The notes: generated by a model not told the origin, from the sequence alone. A stretch of 64,000 nt of DNA from Sanguibacter gelidistatuariae (GCF_900096585.1 NZ_FMYH01000001.1:496001-560000), one strand, 5' to 3'; counted from the first letter of the stretch, positions 17,352 to 26,060 are shown. Numbers and translations: made by a program.

Positions 17352-17369
17352 TCAGCCTAGGGGCGGTCC
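17352..17369. repeat. 18-bp direct repeat, right copy (native end of arsC)
   Basis: Identical to 15792-15809, 1560 bp away. It forms the last five codons and stop of arsC. The identity ends abruptly on both sides (g versus a at the left, c versus a at the right). Confidence 0.92.
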
Positions 17370-17780
17370 CGCGCGGAGCTGCGCGGCAAGTGTGTCGACG
17401 CGGCGGGCGATGTCGTCTCGCACGAGGCGCATCCGCTCCATCCCCTCGATGCCGCGCGCGGAGGGCTCGTCGGTCTCCCACGTCTCGAACCGCGGTCCCG
17501 GAACCGGCTCGACGTGGGCTTCGCTGCCCAGTGTCACGACGACGTCGACCCGGGCCAGCAGGGCGGCGTCGATCGGTTGCGGGTGCTCGCCGCGGATGTC
17601 GACGCCGATCTCGAGCAGCGACTCGACCGACTGGGCATTGAGGGCCCCGCCTGGGGAGGTCCCGGCGGAGTGCGCCTCGACGAGGCCGCCCGCCGCGGCG
17701 CGCATGAGACCGGCGGCCATCTGTGACTTGCCGCCGTTCTTGACGCAGACGAACAGGACGCTGGGGCGTGGGGAGGTCAT
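17352..17780 (-). CDS. arsC: Mycothiol-dependent arsenate reductase / LMW phosphatase-fold protein
   Basis: A 142-residue protein of the low-molecular-weight tyrosine-phosphatase fold. The N-terminal P-loop VLFVCVKNGGKSQMAAGL has the nucleophile Cys12. The NGGKSQMA variant is typical of corynebacterial-type ArsC enzymes that form an arseno-mycothiol adduct, later reduced by mycoredoxin. DDIARRVDTLAAQL closes the C-terminal helix. No ars operon adjoins it. Its last 18 bp are one copy of the repeat flanking the AbiE module. Without that module its stop would lie 4 nt upstream of the GPx-LLM ATG, so the two redox genes were probably one operon. Confidence 0.85.
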   Translation of the reverse strand: MTSPRPSVLFVCVKNGGKSQMAAGLMRAAAGGLVEAHSAGTSPGGALNAQSVESLLEIGVDIRGEHPQPIDAALLARVDVVVTLGSEAHVEPVPGPRFETWETDEPSARGIEGMERMRLVRDDIARRVDTLAAQLRAGPPLG

Positions 17781-17814
17781 GGCTGAAGTCTGCCAGCACG
17801 CCCGGGGGGACCTG

Positions 17815-18390
17815 CTAGAGGGCCGACCATCCCGAGGTCAAGAGGTCGAAGATCGCGTCGAGGGACTCGCGCGGGTTGGGGTCCATGCCAGCGATGTCGG
17901 GGATCTCCAGGACGTAGCGGGCCAGGGCGCGCGTGGCGGCTCCCGGGGCTTCCTGGTTCGCCTCCGCGGCGATCGCTGCGGCCAGGGCGTCCTCGCTCGC
18001 GACCCACAGGCGCCGTTGATAGCCGCGCAGGGCGGGGGTGGCCACGATCAGTTCCCGCTTGCCCTGGAGGTCCGCGGGCAGGTCGCCGGCGAACGGGCCG
18101 CGCCCCGCCATGTATGCGTGGAGCGCCTCGAGCACCGGTGTGCCGTCCGGTCGATCGCGGACGGCTTCCACCAGGGCATCGCGCCGTTCGGTCCCGTCGT
18201 CGAAGATCAACGCCTCCTTGCCGTCCGGGACGTGCTTGAACAGCGTGGCCAGCGAAACCTCCGCGGCGTCGGCGATCTGGGCGACCGTCACGCCGTCGTA
18301 CCCGCGCTGGAGGAAGAGCTTCAATGCGGCGTCGGCCAGGGCCTGCCGCGTTCGTGCCTTCTTTCGCTCACGCAGTCCGGTCGTTTCCAT
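17815..18390 (-). CDS. TetR/AcrR-family regulator of the adjacent MFS gene
   Basis: A 191-residue regulator with an N-terminal HTH (residues about 10-55: KARTRQALADAALKLFLQRG, then TVAQIADAAEVSLATLFKHV) and a helical ligand domain. The ATG is 6 nt behind TAGCAT (18397-18402), so the mRNA is probably leaderless. It diverges from an MFS exporter gene at 18521; direct repeats in the 130-bp gap are the likely operator. The ligand is unknown. Confidence 0.87.
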   Translation of the reverse strand: METTGLRERKKARTRQALADAALKLFLQRGYDGVTVAQIADAAEVSLATLFKHVPDGKEALIFDDGTERRDALVEAVRDRPDGTPVLEALHAYMAGRGPFAGDLPADLQGKRELIVATPALRGYQRRLWVASEDALAAAIAAEANQEAPGAATRALARYVLEIPDIAGMDPNPRESLDAIFDLLTSGWSAL

Positions 18391-18430
18391 GTCCCTATGC
18401 TAGCCGCTTTTGTAGACCGACTACTAAATC

Positions 18431-18457
18431 AGAGTGACTATCTTTTTAGAGTGACTA
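18431..18457. promoter_or_regulatory. Direct-repeat operator candidate between tetR and MFS genes
   Basis: AGAGTGACTA occurs at 18431-18440 and 18448-18457 (17-bp period), in an AT-rich stretch between the divergent starts. The related GACTAC sequence at 18418-18423 extends the pattern. Confidence 0.5.
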
Positions 18458-18520
18458 CGCATATGGTGGTGGACGGGCCCCGCTCGGGCAGCCCGCGGCC
18501 GCCGTGGAAGGACAGAGATC

Positions 18521-19945
18521 ATGACAACAACCGAACCGCAGGTGGCCGCGAGGACCGCCTCCGCCCGAGCGATGTGGGCGATCCTGGCGCTGGTGCTCCT
18601 GGCCGACGCCCTCGACATGATCGACTCCACGGTCACCAACATCGCCGCCCCGACCATCGTCGCCGACCTGGGCGGAGGTGAAGGGCTGATCAAGTGGCTG
18701 GGAACGGCATACATGCTCGCCATGGGCGTCCTGCTCGTGGTCGGGGGCCGGCTTGGCGACAAGTTCGGCCAACGTCGGCTCTTCCTCGTGGGGATGACCG
18801 GCTTCACCCTCGCCTCGGCGGTGGCCGGGCTGTCGCCCGATCCTGCCCTGCTGGTCGCCGCCCGGGCGGCGCAGGGTGCTTTTGGTGCGCTGATGCTGCC
18901 TCAGGGCATGGCCATCATGACCAGGACCTTCTCGAGGGACATGCTGTCCAAGGCGTTCGGGTTCTTCGGCCCGCTCCTGGGTGTGGCTACTGTCGGCGGC
19001 CCGGTGCTCGCCGGGTTCATCATCGACGCCGATCTGTTCGGGCTGACTTGGCGCCCGATCTTCCTGGTCAACGTGATCCTGGGCGTGATCGGCCTCGCCG
19101 TCGCCGTCCGGATCCTCCCCCACGACCAGGGCGACCGCTCGACCGTCGTCGACGGCTGGGGATCAGGCCTGCTCGCGGGCACGATGTTCGGGCTCCTGTA
19201 CGGGCTGATCGAAGGCTCCACCAACGGATGGGGCCCACTGGCAGTCGGGGCGGTCGTCGCCGGCGTCGTGTTCTTCGTCGGATTCGCCTACCGTCAGCGC
19301 ACCGCCCCCGACCCCTTGATCAAGCCCTCCCTGCTGCGCAACCGTGGATTCACCTCCGGCATGCTCGTCGGACTGGTCGTGTTCGCGGCCCTCACCGGCC
19401 TGGTCTACGTGCTGTCGCTGTTCATGCAGACCGGGCTGGACGCGAGTGCCCGCGAGGCTTCCTTGGCGCTGCTGCCGCTCACGCTGGGCATCATCGCCTC
19501 CGCCTTCGCCGCGATGGGCGGACTCGTCGCCAAGCTCGGCCGCACCCTGATCTTTCTTGGGCTGGCCGCGGTCCTGCTCGGCGCGGCCTGGGTCTTCGCC
19601 CTGGTCGTAGCATCGGGCACCGACGTCGGCCTCTGGTCCCTCACACCCGCCCTGTTTGTCATCGGCCTCGGGATGGGGTGCTGCTTCAGTGCGATCTTCG
19701 ACGTCGCCCTCGGCGACATCGATCCCGACGAGGCCGGCAGCGCCAGCGGTTCTCTCAGTGCGGTCCAGCAGCTCGCGGCGGGCATCGGCTCCGCGGCCGT
19801 GACCTCGATCTTCTTCCAGACCGCCAGCGGCGGCATGGACCACGCCATGCGCGTCACGCTCCTGGTCGTCGTGGCCCTGATCGCGATCGCCGTCCCCGTC
19901 GTCACGCTCATGCCCCGCAAGGCGCCCCAGGAGACGCATCACTGA
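18521..19945 (+). CDS. MFS transporter, DHA2-type drug exporter
   Basis: A 474-residue polytopic exporter. Helix 1 has the DALDMIDSTVTNIAAPTI pattern of 14-TM drug pumps, motif A is GGRLGDKFGQRRLFL, and motif C-like GPLLGVATVGGPVLAGFI is in TM5. It is shorter than the pump at 1022-2587. The substrate is not known. The ATG at 18521 is preceded by AAGGACAGAG. It is controlled in all likelihood by the divergent TetR gene. Confidence 0.9.
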   Translation: MTTTEPQVAARTASARAMWAILALVLLADALDMIDSTVTNIAAPTIVADLGGGEGLIKWLGTAYMLAMGVLLVVGGRLGDKFGQRRLFLVGMTGFTLASAVAGLSPDPALLVAARAAQGAFGALMLPQGMAIMTRTFSRDMLSKAFGFFGPLLGVATVGGPVLAGFIIDADLFGLTWRPIFLVNVILGVIGLAVAVRILPHDQGDRSTVVDGWGSGLLAGTMFGLLYGLIEGSTNGWGPLAVGAVVAGVVFFVGFAYRQRTAPDPLIKPSLLRNRGFTSGMLVGLVVFAALTGLVYVLSLFMQTGLDASAREASLALLPLTLGIIASAFAAMGGLVAKLGRTLIFLGLAAVLLGAAWVFALVVASGTDVGLWSLTPALFVIGLGMGCCFSAIFDVALGDIDPDEAGSASGSLSAVQQLAAGIGSAAVTSIFFQTASGGMDHAMRVTLLVVVALIAIAVPVVTLMPRKAPQETHH

Positions 19946-19966
19946 CATGACCGGCAACGCCAGGGC

Positions 19967-20626
19967 TCACTCCGCGTCGCGCACGCAGTTCGCGACCTGC
20001 ACCCGGTTGTCCACGCCGAGCTTGGTGAACAGGTGGCCCACGTGCGACTTCACCGTCGCCACGCTCATGAACAAGGTCTCGGCGATCTGGGCGTTGGTCA
20101 GGCCCCGGCTGATCGCGACGGCGACCTCGCGCTCACGGGTGGTCAGGCAGGTGAGGCGGCCCGCCGCCGCCTGGTCGACGGCTCGGGGGGTGGCGTTCAG
20201 CGCGGCGATCAGCTGACCGGTGACGCTGGGGGAGAGCATCGGTTGGCCGGCGGCGACCGCGCGGACCGCGGTGACGAGCTGAGCTGGCTGGGTGTCCTTG
20301 AGCAAGAACCCGCGGGCTCCGATGCGCAGCGCCTCGAGCACCAGGTCGTCGGTGTCGAAGGTGGTGAGGATGAGGATCTTGAGATCGGGGCGGGCGGCGA
20401 GGGCGCGGGCCGTCGCTGCGAGCCCGTCCGTCCGCGGCATCCGGATGTCCATGAGCACGACGTCGGGCACGGTCGCGGCGATGACCGTCAGGGCCTGCTC
20501 ACCGTCACTGGCCTCCCCGACGACGTCGATGGTCCGGTCGCCACCGAGGATCAGGCGGAGCCCGGACCGGACGAGGGCGTCGTCGTCGACGATGACTACC
20601 CGGACGGGTGCGTCGTCGCTGGTCAT
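19967..20626 (-). CDS. NarL/FixJ-type response regulator
   Basis: A 219-residue DNA-binding response regulator. The receiver domain has the acidic pocket VDDDAL (14-16), phospho-acceptor Asp60 (VVLMDIRMPRTDGL) and Lys of FLLKDTQ. The LuxR-type HTH lies at about 150-212 (LTTREREVAVAISRGLTNAQ, TVKSHVGHLFTKLGV). I chose the ATG at 20626, which overlaps the kinase stop (ATGA), rather than a GTG three codons upstream. It is the partner of the kinase at 20623-21846. Confidence 0.92.
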   Translation of the reverse strand: MTSDDAPVRVVIVDDDALVRSGLRLILGGDRTIDVVGEASDGEQALTVIAATVPDVVLMDIRMPRTDGLAATARALAARPDLKILILTTFDTDDLVLEALRIGARGFLLKDTQPAQLVTAVRAVAAGQPMLSPSVTGQLIAALNATPRAVDQAAAGRLTCLTTREREVAVAISRGLTNAQIAETLFMSVATVKSHVGHLFTKLGVDNRVQVANCVRDAE

Positions 20627-21846
20627 GTGGCCCACGGCAACCAGGCTCTCACGGTGAACTGGCCGGCGTCCTCGCCGGCGGTGAGCGCGCCACCGGCGAG
20701 CGCGGCGCGCTCGGCGAGGCCGACCAGACCCAGTCCCGGTGTGGCGACGTCGCCCACGGCGCCGGCCGGGGACGCAATCGCGTTGTGCACGACGAGTTCG
20801 AGCCGGTCGCCCGGCGTCCCGGTGATCTTGACCTCGACCGCTGCGCCCGGCGCGTGCTTGCGCGCGTTGGTCAGGGCCTCCTGCAGGATCCGGTAGGCAT
20901 GGCGGCTCGTGCTCGCGCCGAGCGTGGGCAGCAGGTCAGCTGTCGCAGCGTCGGCCGTCAGCGTCACGGGGGTCCCGGCCTCGCGGGTCTCGGCGAGCAG
21001 GTCGTCCAGGGTGGCCAGGGTGGGCTGGGGACGATCGGGAGAACCGGGCTCGACGGAGGTGTCCCGCAGGATGCCGAGCACCTCGCGCAGCTCGGCGAGG
21101 GCGAGGTGGGCGCTCTCCTGGACGGTCGTGGCGGCCACTCTCACCTGCTCGGGCGTGAGGTCGGTGCGGTAGGCGAGCGCTCCGGAGTGGATGGCGACGA
21201 GCGAGATGCGGTGGGCGAGGACGTCGTGCATCTCCCGGGCGATCCGGGTGCGCTCGGCGGTCCGGGCCTTCTCGATGCGCTCGGCCTGCTCCCGCTCGAT
21301 CGCCTCGGCGCGGGCCTGGAGACTCGCGATGCGCGCGCCGCGGGAGCCGATGTACCAGCCCGCGACCACGCATGCCCCGTAGGCGATCACCACAAGCAGC
21401 ACAAGCGTCGACGCCAAGAGCGACCATCCATTATTACGGCCCACCCCGAGGTAGTAGGAGCCGCGAAGGACCAGCCGAGCCGCGACCGCAACCCAGAGGA
21501 CGCCGACGCCGACGATCTCCCAGGGGCGCCTGCGCATCGCGACCGCGACGGCCGCGACGACGGCGGGACCGCCGGCGAGGAGGGAGAACCCGAAGCAGGC
21601 AACGATGATCAGCGCGACGGGGACCGGCCACCGCAGGCACCACCCGACGGCCACGAAGGAGACCGCGGCAACGACGAGGACCCGATCGAAGGTGTGAGGC
21701 AGGAAGAAGAAGTTGGAGAACATCATCACGTAGAGGACGACCAAGAGCGCCATCACCGCGAGCGCGGCGAGCGCCGGACGGACCCGCCACCCGCCGGCGA
21801 TCCGTCGCAGTCTTGCCCGGAGTGGTGCTGCTGCCTGTGGCGTCAT
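20623..21846 (-). CDS. Sensor histidine kinase (HisKA_3/NarX-DesK class)
   Basis: A 407-residue membrane kinase. Four to five helices lie within residues 22-170 with no large extracellular domain. The dimerisation/phospho-acceptor helix has His207 in REMHDVLAHRISLVAIHSG, and the HATPase domain has the N-box ILQEALTNARKHAPG and G-box GLGLVGLAERAALAGG. It is the first gene of a kinase-regulator operon overlapping by 4 bp. TAGCCT (21853-21858) lies 6 nt before the ATG, indicating a leaderless mRNA. The signal is unknown. Confidence 0.92.
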   Translation of the reverse strand: MTPQAAAPLRARLRRIAGGWRVRPALAALAVMALLVVLYVMMFSNFFFLPHTFDRVLVVAAVSFVAVGWCLRWPVPVALIIVACFGFSLLAGGPAVVAAVAVAMRRRPWEIVGVGVLWVAVAARLVLRGSYYLGVGRNNGWSLLASTLVLLVVIAYGACVVAGWYIGSRGARIASLQARAEAIEREQAERIEKARTAERTRIAREMHDVLAHRISLVAIHSGALAYRTDLTPEQVRVAATTVQESAHLALAELREVLGILRDTSVEPGSPDRPQPTLATLDDLLAETREAGTPVTLTADAATADLLPTLGASTSRHAYRILQEALTNARKHAPGAAVEVKITGTPGDRLELVVHNAIASPAGAVGDVATPGLGLVGLAERAALAGGALTAGEDAGQFTVRAWLPWAT

Positions 21847-21941
21847 GTGTGAAGGCTAGGGCGCGCCCGCCGCGTCCGGGAACCTCCCTGGGTCGAGCGG
21901 GTCTTCCGACCAAAGTTGTAGTTCGGGAGTGTTCCCTTCGG

Positions 21942-22250
21942 TCAGTGCAGCGTGAGCCACGTGATGTCGAGGTCGCCGTCGAGATAGGTCCCGCGGCGGG
22001 CGAGGAAGTCCTGCATGTGCGGTAGGTCCAGGTGTGCCTGCAGGTCCGCGGCCGAGCGCCAGTGCTCGTAGAACACGAAGTTCCCGGCCGGGTCGGTGTG
22101 CAGCAGGTACTGGACCGAGCCCGGCTCGGCGCGGGTCGGTTCCGCGAAGGAGAGCAGCAGCGAGCGCAGCGCCTCCTCGCGGCCGGGCAGTGGCCGTGCG
22201 GTCCCGATGAGGACGACGGGGCCGGCGGTCGTAGGTACGTCGATTGTCAT
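21942..22250 (-). CDS. Antibiotic-biosynthesis-monooxygenase (ABM/YgiN-like) domain protein
   Basis: A 102-residue dimeric alpha/beta-barrel protein of the ABM family. Diagnostic segments are LIGTARPLPGREEALRSLLL, GSVQYLLHTDPAGNFVFYEH and HLDLPHMQDFL. Members are quinol or haem-related monooxygenases, or simply ligand-binding. The ATG lies 6 nt behind TAGGGT (22257-22262). It is divergent from a small ArsR-type gene, and an inverted repeat brackets its -10, so it is the probable target of that regulator. Confidence 0.85.
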   Translation of the reverse strand: MTIDVPTTAGPVVLIGTARPLPGREEALRSLLLSFAEPTRAEPGSVQYLLHTDPAGNFVFYEHWRSAADLQAHLDLPHMQDFLARRGTYLDGDLDITWLTLH

Positions 22251-22280
22251 ACCTCGACCCTAGAGCGTCCAGAGGTATGA
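22247..22280. promoter_or_regulatory. Inverted repeat flanking the ABM promoter
   Basis: TCATACCTC (22247-22255) and GAGGTATGA (22272-22280) are perfect 9-bp arms on both sides of the TAGGGT -10 (22257-22262). An outer pair, GTAGGTAC (22231-22238) and GTACCTAC (22289-22296), shares the AGGTA core, giving a nested symmetrical operator. Confidence 0.65.
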
Positions 22281-22337
22281 TTCAAGTAGTACCTACAGAG
22301 GCGCGGCTCCGCGCCGGCCCACGACGATCGAGGAGAC

Positions 22338-22664
22338 ATGTCAGACGACCGCGACCCCCAGATCGAGCTCGGGCGCGTGCTCGCGGCCCTCGCCGACGGG
22401 TCGCGGCGGCTCATCGTCGTTGACCTCTCCCGGGACGCCTCCGACGCCGAGCATGCCTGCGGCTCCTTCGACCTGCCACTGGCCAAGGCCACCAAGACGC
22501 ACCATTTCAAGGTGCTCCGCGACGCCGGGGTGATCTCCCAGCGCAACCACGGCAACGGCAGCGCCGTCCGGCTCCGGCGCGTCGAGGTCGAGCAGGCCCT
22601 GCCCGGCCTCCTCGCCGCCGTCGTCGCCGCCGAGGACCGTGCCCGGGACGACGCCGCTGTCTGA
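22338..22664 (+). CDS. ArsR-family winged-helix regulator
   Basis: A 108-residue regulator. The HTH contains LGRVLAALADGSRRLIVVDL and the recognition helix ATKTHHFKVLRDAGVISQRN, the pattern of ArsR proteins without an obvious metal site. GAGGAG precedes the ATG. The nested inverted repeats between it and the divergent ABM gene point to autoregulation plus control of that gene. Redox- or ligand-responsive members exist; which type applies is not visible. Confidence 0.85.
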   Translation: MSDDRDPQIELGRVLAALADGSRRLIVVDLSRDASDAEHACGSFDLPLAKATKTHHFKVLRDAGVISQRNHGNGSAVRLRRVEVEQALPGLLAAVVAAEDRARDDAAV

Positions 22665-22678
22665 GGCCAGCGCTCGAT

Positions 22679-22909
22679 CTACTCCGGACCCCGGCGTACG
22701 GCCCGGCGACCGAAGAACACGGTCAGGGCCAGCCCGACGGTCACGAGGACGACCATCGCGGGATACCCGCCGATCGGGCCAGACTGGCAGTCATCGATAA
22801 AGGTCCCGTCGACCGACGAAGCGCAGCTCCCGCTGCGGTACCCGAAGACCAGCACGGTGAACACGAGCGCCGCGAACGTAGCAGTCAGCCACCCCCAGTG
22901 AATCCTCAT
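22679..22909 (-). CDS. Small two-helix membrane protein, unknown
   Basis: A 76-residue protein with one hydrophobic segment at about residues 6-24 and a second at about 48-68, ending in a basic tail (RRAVRRGPE). The loop between has two Cys residues that could form a disulphide outside the cell. I recognise no family. It converges with the ArsR gene with a 14-bp gap. Confidence 0.65.
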   Translation of the reverse strand: MRIHWGWLTATFAALVFTVLVFGYRSGSCASSVDGTFIDDCQSGPIGGYPAMVVLVTVGLALTVFFGRRAVRRGPE

Positions 22910-23005
22910 CGAAGCAACCTATTCCTCCCGACCTGAATAGACGCGCATTCCTCGGGCCACGAATTCACCCAATCTCCCCGCCCCCCACCGCAGGTCAGAC
23001 TGGAC

Positions 23006-24979
23006 ATGACGGCCGAATCCGCGTTCCCTTATGCCATGCCCCACGCCGCGTGTGCTCCCACCCGCCTGCCCGCATCGCCTGTCCGACGACGCCCGCCCGC
23101 CCGGCGCGCCGGCGCGCTCGCCCTCGTGCTCGCACTCGTCACGGGAGGTCTCGCGGCCTGCGGCTCAGACGCACCCGACCCCACGGTCGCCGCGACGGCC
23201 CTGGCCGCGGGGATGGCGGGCGGCGACCTGACCGCCGTCGTCTTCGACGGGGCGAGCGCGGCCGACGCGACGACCCACCGAGACACGGTCCTCGAACCCC
23301 TCGCGGACGCGACCCGCACGGTGACCCTCGGCGACGTCGTCCTCGCCGAGGACGGCGCGACGGCGACCGCCACCCTCGACTACGCCTGGGTCATCGGCGG
23401 CACCCCGTGGAGCTACACCACGACCGCGCCCATGGCCCTGGTCGAGGACACGTGGCACGTGGTGTGGTCACCGGGCCTGCTCATCCCTGACCTCGCGATG
23501 GGGGAGCGGCTGCAGACCTCGCGCACGTCGGCCCCACGCGCCGACATCCTCGGGGACTCCGATGTCGTCCTGGTCACCCAACGCCCGGTCAAGCGGGTGG
23601 GCATCGACAAGACGCGGATCGCCGCGGCCGAGTGGGACGGCGCCGCCCGCGCGCTCGCCGCGCTGACCGGGATCGACTCCGAGGCCTACGCCGCGAAGGT
23701 GGCCAGCGCCGGGGAGAAGGCCTTCGTCGAGGCCGTCACGCTCCGTACCGAGGGCGACTACGACTGGCCTGCGATCGGGGAGTCGCCCGGCGTGCTGCTC
23801 GTCGACGCCTCCCTGCCGCTGGCACCCACCCGCCAGTTCGCGAGCGAGATCCTCGGCCGGGCGGGTGACGCGACCGCGGAGATCATCGAGGCGTCCGAAG
23901 GCGCGATCCAGGCGGGAGACCTCGTGGGCCTGTCCGGCGTGCAGCGCCAGTACGACGCCCAGCTGCGTGGCACGCCCGGGCTGGTCGTGGAGATCGTCGG
24001 CGCCGACGGCACCGCGCGGGACGCCTTCCGGGTGGACCCGGTCCCCGGCGAGCCGCTGCGCCTGACCCTGGACCCGACCGTGCAGTCCCTCGCCGAGAAG
24101 ACGATCGCCGACCAGATCGTGCCGGCCGCGATCGTGGCGATCCGTCCGTCCACCGGAGCCGTGATCGCCTCGGCCAACTCGCCCGCGAGCGACGGCCTGT
24201 CCACCGCGACCACCGGGATGTACGCCCCCGGCTCGACGTTCAAGGTTGTCACCGCGCTCGCCCTGCTCCGCGGCGGATCAACCCCGGAGACGATGATGGA
24301 ATGCTCGGCCGACACTGTCGTCGACGGTCGGACGTTCACGAACTATCCGGACTACCCGGCGAACCGCATGGGGCAGATCGCCCTGCGGGACGTCATCGCG
24401 AACTCGTGCAACACGGCGATCATCAACGCCGCGGGTCAGGTGTCTCAGGCCGACCTGGTCTCGGCCGGGCAGTCCCTCGGGCTGGGTCTGGCCCCGCAGG
24501 CCGGCCCGGGCGTCTTCACCGGCTCCGTCCCGGGCGACGCCTCCGGAACCGAGCACGCCGCCTCGATGATCGGCCAGGGCAAGGTCCAGGCCTCTCCGCT
24601 GGCCATGGCCGGGGTCGCGGCGTCGGTCGCCTCCGGGACGACGGTCCGCCCGACCTTCCTCGCCCAGGAGGCGGAGGCCCCGACCTCCGACCTGCCCGTC
24701 GCTCCCGGCACGGCGCTCACCACCGAGGAGGCCGCGGCGCTGAGCTCGATGATGCGCTCCGTGGTGACCGACGGCGGCGGTGCGTTCCTGCAGGGCGTGC
24801 CCGGCGGCGACGTGTCCGCCAAGACCGGCACGGCCCAGTACGGCGACGGCTCGACCAACCATGCCTGGGTCATCGCGATCCAGGGGGACCTCGCCGTCGC
24901 CGTCTTCGTCGAGACCGGGGACTACGGCTCGACGACGGCCGGGCCGCTGCTCAAGGCCTTCCTCACCGGGCTGGCCTGA
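23006..24979 (+). CDS. Class B penicillin-binding protein (MecA_N/NTF2-like domain) lipoprotein
   Basis: A 657-residue peptidoglycan D,D-transpeptidase. The N-terminus looks like a lipoprotein signal: basic RRRPPARRAG, a hydrophobic stretch, then the lipobox LAAC with Cys52. An NTF2-like domain follows (about 55-165), then the PBP dimerisation region (about 170-340) and the transpeptidase domain. The active-site motifs are SxxK in PGSTFKVV (about residue 410), SxN in ANSCNTA (about 467) and KTG in SAKTGTAQYG (about 606). The architecture is like PbpA/MecA-type cell-elongation enzymes with low beta-lactam affinity. The gene stands alone. Confidence 0.92.
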   Translation: MTAESAFPYAMPHAACAPTRLPASPVRRRPPARRAGALALVLALVTGGLAACGSDAPDPTVAATALAAGMAGGDLTAVVFDGASAADATTHRDTVLEPLADATRTVTLGDVVLAEDGATATATLDYAWVIGGTPWSYTTTAPMALVEDTWHVVWSPGLLIPDLAMGERLQTSRTSAPRADILGDSDVVLVTQRPVKRVGIDKTRIAAAEWDGAARALAALTGIDSEAYAAKVASAGEKAFVEAVTLRTEGDYDWPAIGESPGVLLVDASLPLAPTRQFASEILGRAGDATAEIIEASEGAIQAGDLVGLSGVQRQYDAQLRGTPGLVVEIVGADGTARDAFRVDPVPGEPLRLTLDPTVQSLAEKTIADQIVPAAIVAIRPSTGAVIASANSPASDGLSTATTGMYAPGSTFKVVTALALLRGGSTPETMMECSADTVVDGRTFTNYPDYPANRMGQIALRDVIANSCNTAIINAAGQVSQADLVSAGQSLGLGLAPQAGPGVFTGSVPGDASGTEHAASMIGQGKVQASPLAMAGVAASVASGTTVRPTFLAQEAEAPTSDLPVAPGTALTTEEAAALSSMMRSVVTDGGGAFLQGVPGGDVSAKTGTAQYGDGSTNHAWVIAIQGDLAVAVFVETGDYGSTTAGPLLKAFLTGLA

Positions 24980-25020
24980 GCCGGCTCGACCACACTGAGC
25001 CGGTCGACCGTCCTAGCGGG

Positions 25021-25215
25021 TCAGGCCGTGACGTCGACCGAGCCGCTCGCTGCCGCCTTGGCGGCCGTGACGGCCAGCTGGTCGGCCTGGATCTTGGCAC
25101 GGTCCGCGGTCAGGACCGCTTCGCTCGCCTTGTCCCGCTGATCCTTGGCCAGCGTCTTGACGTCCTTCTCGTACGTCGCCTGGGCCTTCGTGACCGCAGC
25201 GCTTGAGATTTCCAT
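25021..25215 (-). CDS. Hypothetical 64-residue helical protein
   Basis: Starts MEISSAAVTKAQATYEKDVK and is almost entirely charged/Ala-rich, predicted to form one long amphipathic helix or short coiled coil. It has no signal peptide or membrane segment. I chose the ATG at 25215 because GAGAGGAAA precedes it; the longer frame to 25296 adds a Pro/Arg-rich stretch with no ribosome site. Family and function are unknown. Confidence 0.7.
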   Translation of the reverse strand: MEISSAAVTKAQATYEKDVKTLAKDQRDKASEAVLTADRAKIQADQLAVTAAKAAASGSVDVTA

Positions 25216-25343
25216 GAGTTTCCTCTCCGTTGGTGTCCGGGCCGGTCGGCCCACTGGTCCCATCGGCACCCGGGCGCCCGGTGTGACGGGCATCAACCTG
25301 TGAGGACCATAAGTGTTCTCGGCTCTGCGGCTAGGGTCGGGGG

Positions 25344-26060
25344 ATGCTCACCCCGCAGGCAGGACGGTTGCGGCTGGCGCGCGCCGTCGTCGTCGCGGGG
25401 ACGACCCTGAGCCTCTCGCTCGGGGCGCACCTGATCGCGGGCGGCTCCGCCCCGGCAGCTCCGGTGCTTGTCCTGGTCGCCATGTTCATGCTGCTCACCT
25501 GCGTGGCGCTGGCCGGCCGCGGATTCACCCCCGTCCGGCTGCTCGCGGTGCTCGGCCTCGGCCAGGTCGCCCTGCACGGCGTGTTCAGCTGGCTCGGCAC
25601 AACTGCCTGCGCGGTCGTCCCCGCCGCGCCCGCCTCAGGCCTCGGGCACGCCGCCACGCACGCCCACCATCAGCCCGACGTCGCGCTGGACCTCTCCACC
25701 TGCCTCGCCCCGGGTACGCCATCCCCGGCGGGAAGCGCCCCCGTGGAGTCGCTCGCCCATGCCGCGCACCTCGGCTCCGGGGCCCCCGCCACGGTCACGA
25801 TGGTCGCGGCCCACGTCGTGGTGACGCTCCTCGTCGCGGCCCTCGTCGCCCGCGGGGAGCGGGCACTGTGGCGCGCCGCCGAGGTCCTTGTGGTCTGCGT
25901 GCGCGGAACCCGGCTGTCGGCTGTCCCGCTCGTCCTGCCAGCCCCCGACCTGGCGACCGTCATGGCCGGCAGTCCGGTACTGACCCCGCAGCCCCGGCAC
26001 CACCTCGCCGTCGCACCGCGTCGCGGTCCGCCGAGGGATCGCCTAACACTCGCAGCCTGA
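25344..26060 (+). CDS. Polytopic membrane protein linked to copper genes
   Basis: A 238-residue protein with four predicted helices (about 12-33, 38-58, 63-85 and 147-168). Between helices 3 and 4 is a His-rich loop (LGHAATHAHHQPDVA) and a second short LAHAAHLG motif, which could bind metal. The tail is basic and Pro-rich. TAGGGT (25332-25337) sits 6 nt before the ATG, a leaderless start. It is upstream of copC, PCu(A)C and dyp in the same direction, so a role in copper handling is inferred from context only. Confidence 0.75.
   Translation: MLTPQAGRLRLARAVVVAGTTLSLSLGAHLIAGGSAPAAPVLVLVAMFMLLTCVALAGRGFTPVRLLAVLGLGQVALHGVFSWLGTTACAVVPAAPASGLGHAATHAHHQPDVALDLSTCLAPGTPSPAGSAPVESLAHAAHLGSGAPATVTMVAAHVVVTLLVAALVARGERALWRAAEVLVVCVRGTRLSAVPLVLPAPDLATVMAGSPVLTPQPRHHLAVAPRRGPPRDRLTLAA

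Noticed and set aside
15792..17369. Insertion sequence or prophage origin of the 18-bp repeats
   Set aside because: No transposase, integrase or terminal inverted repeats in the 1.56-kb unit.
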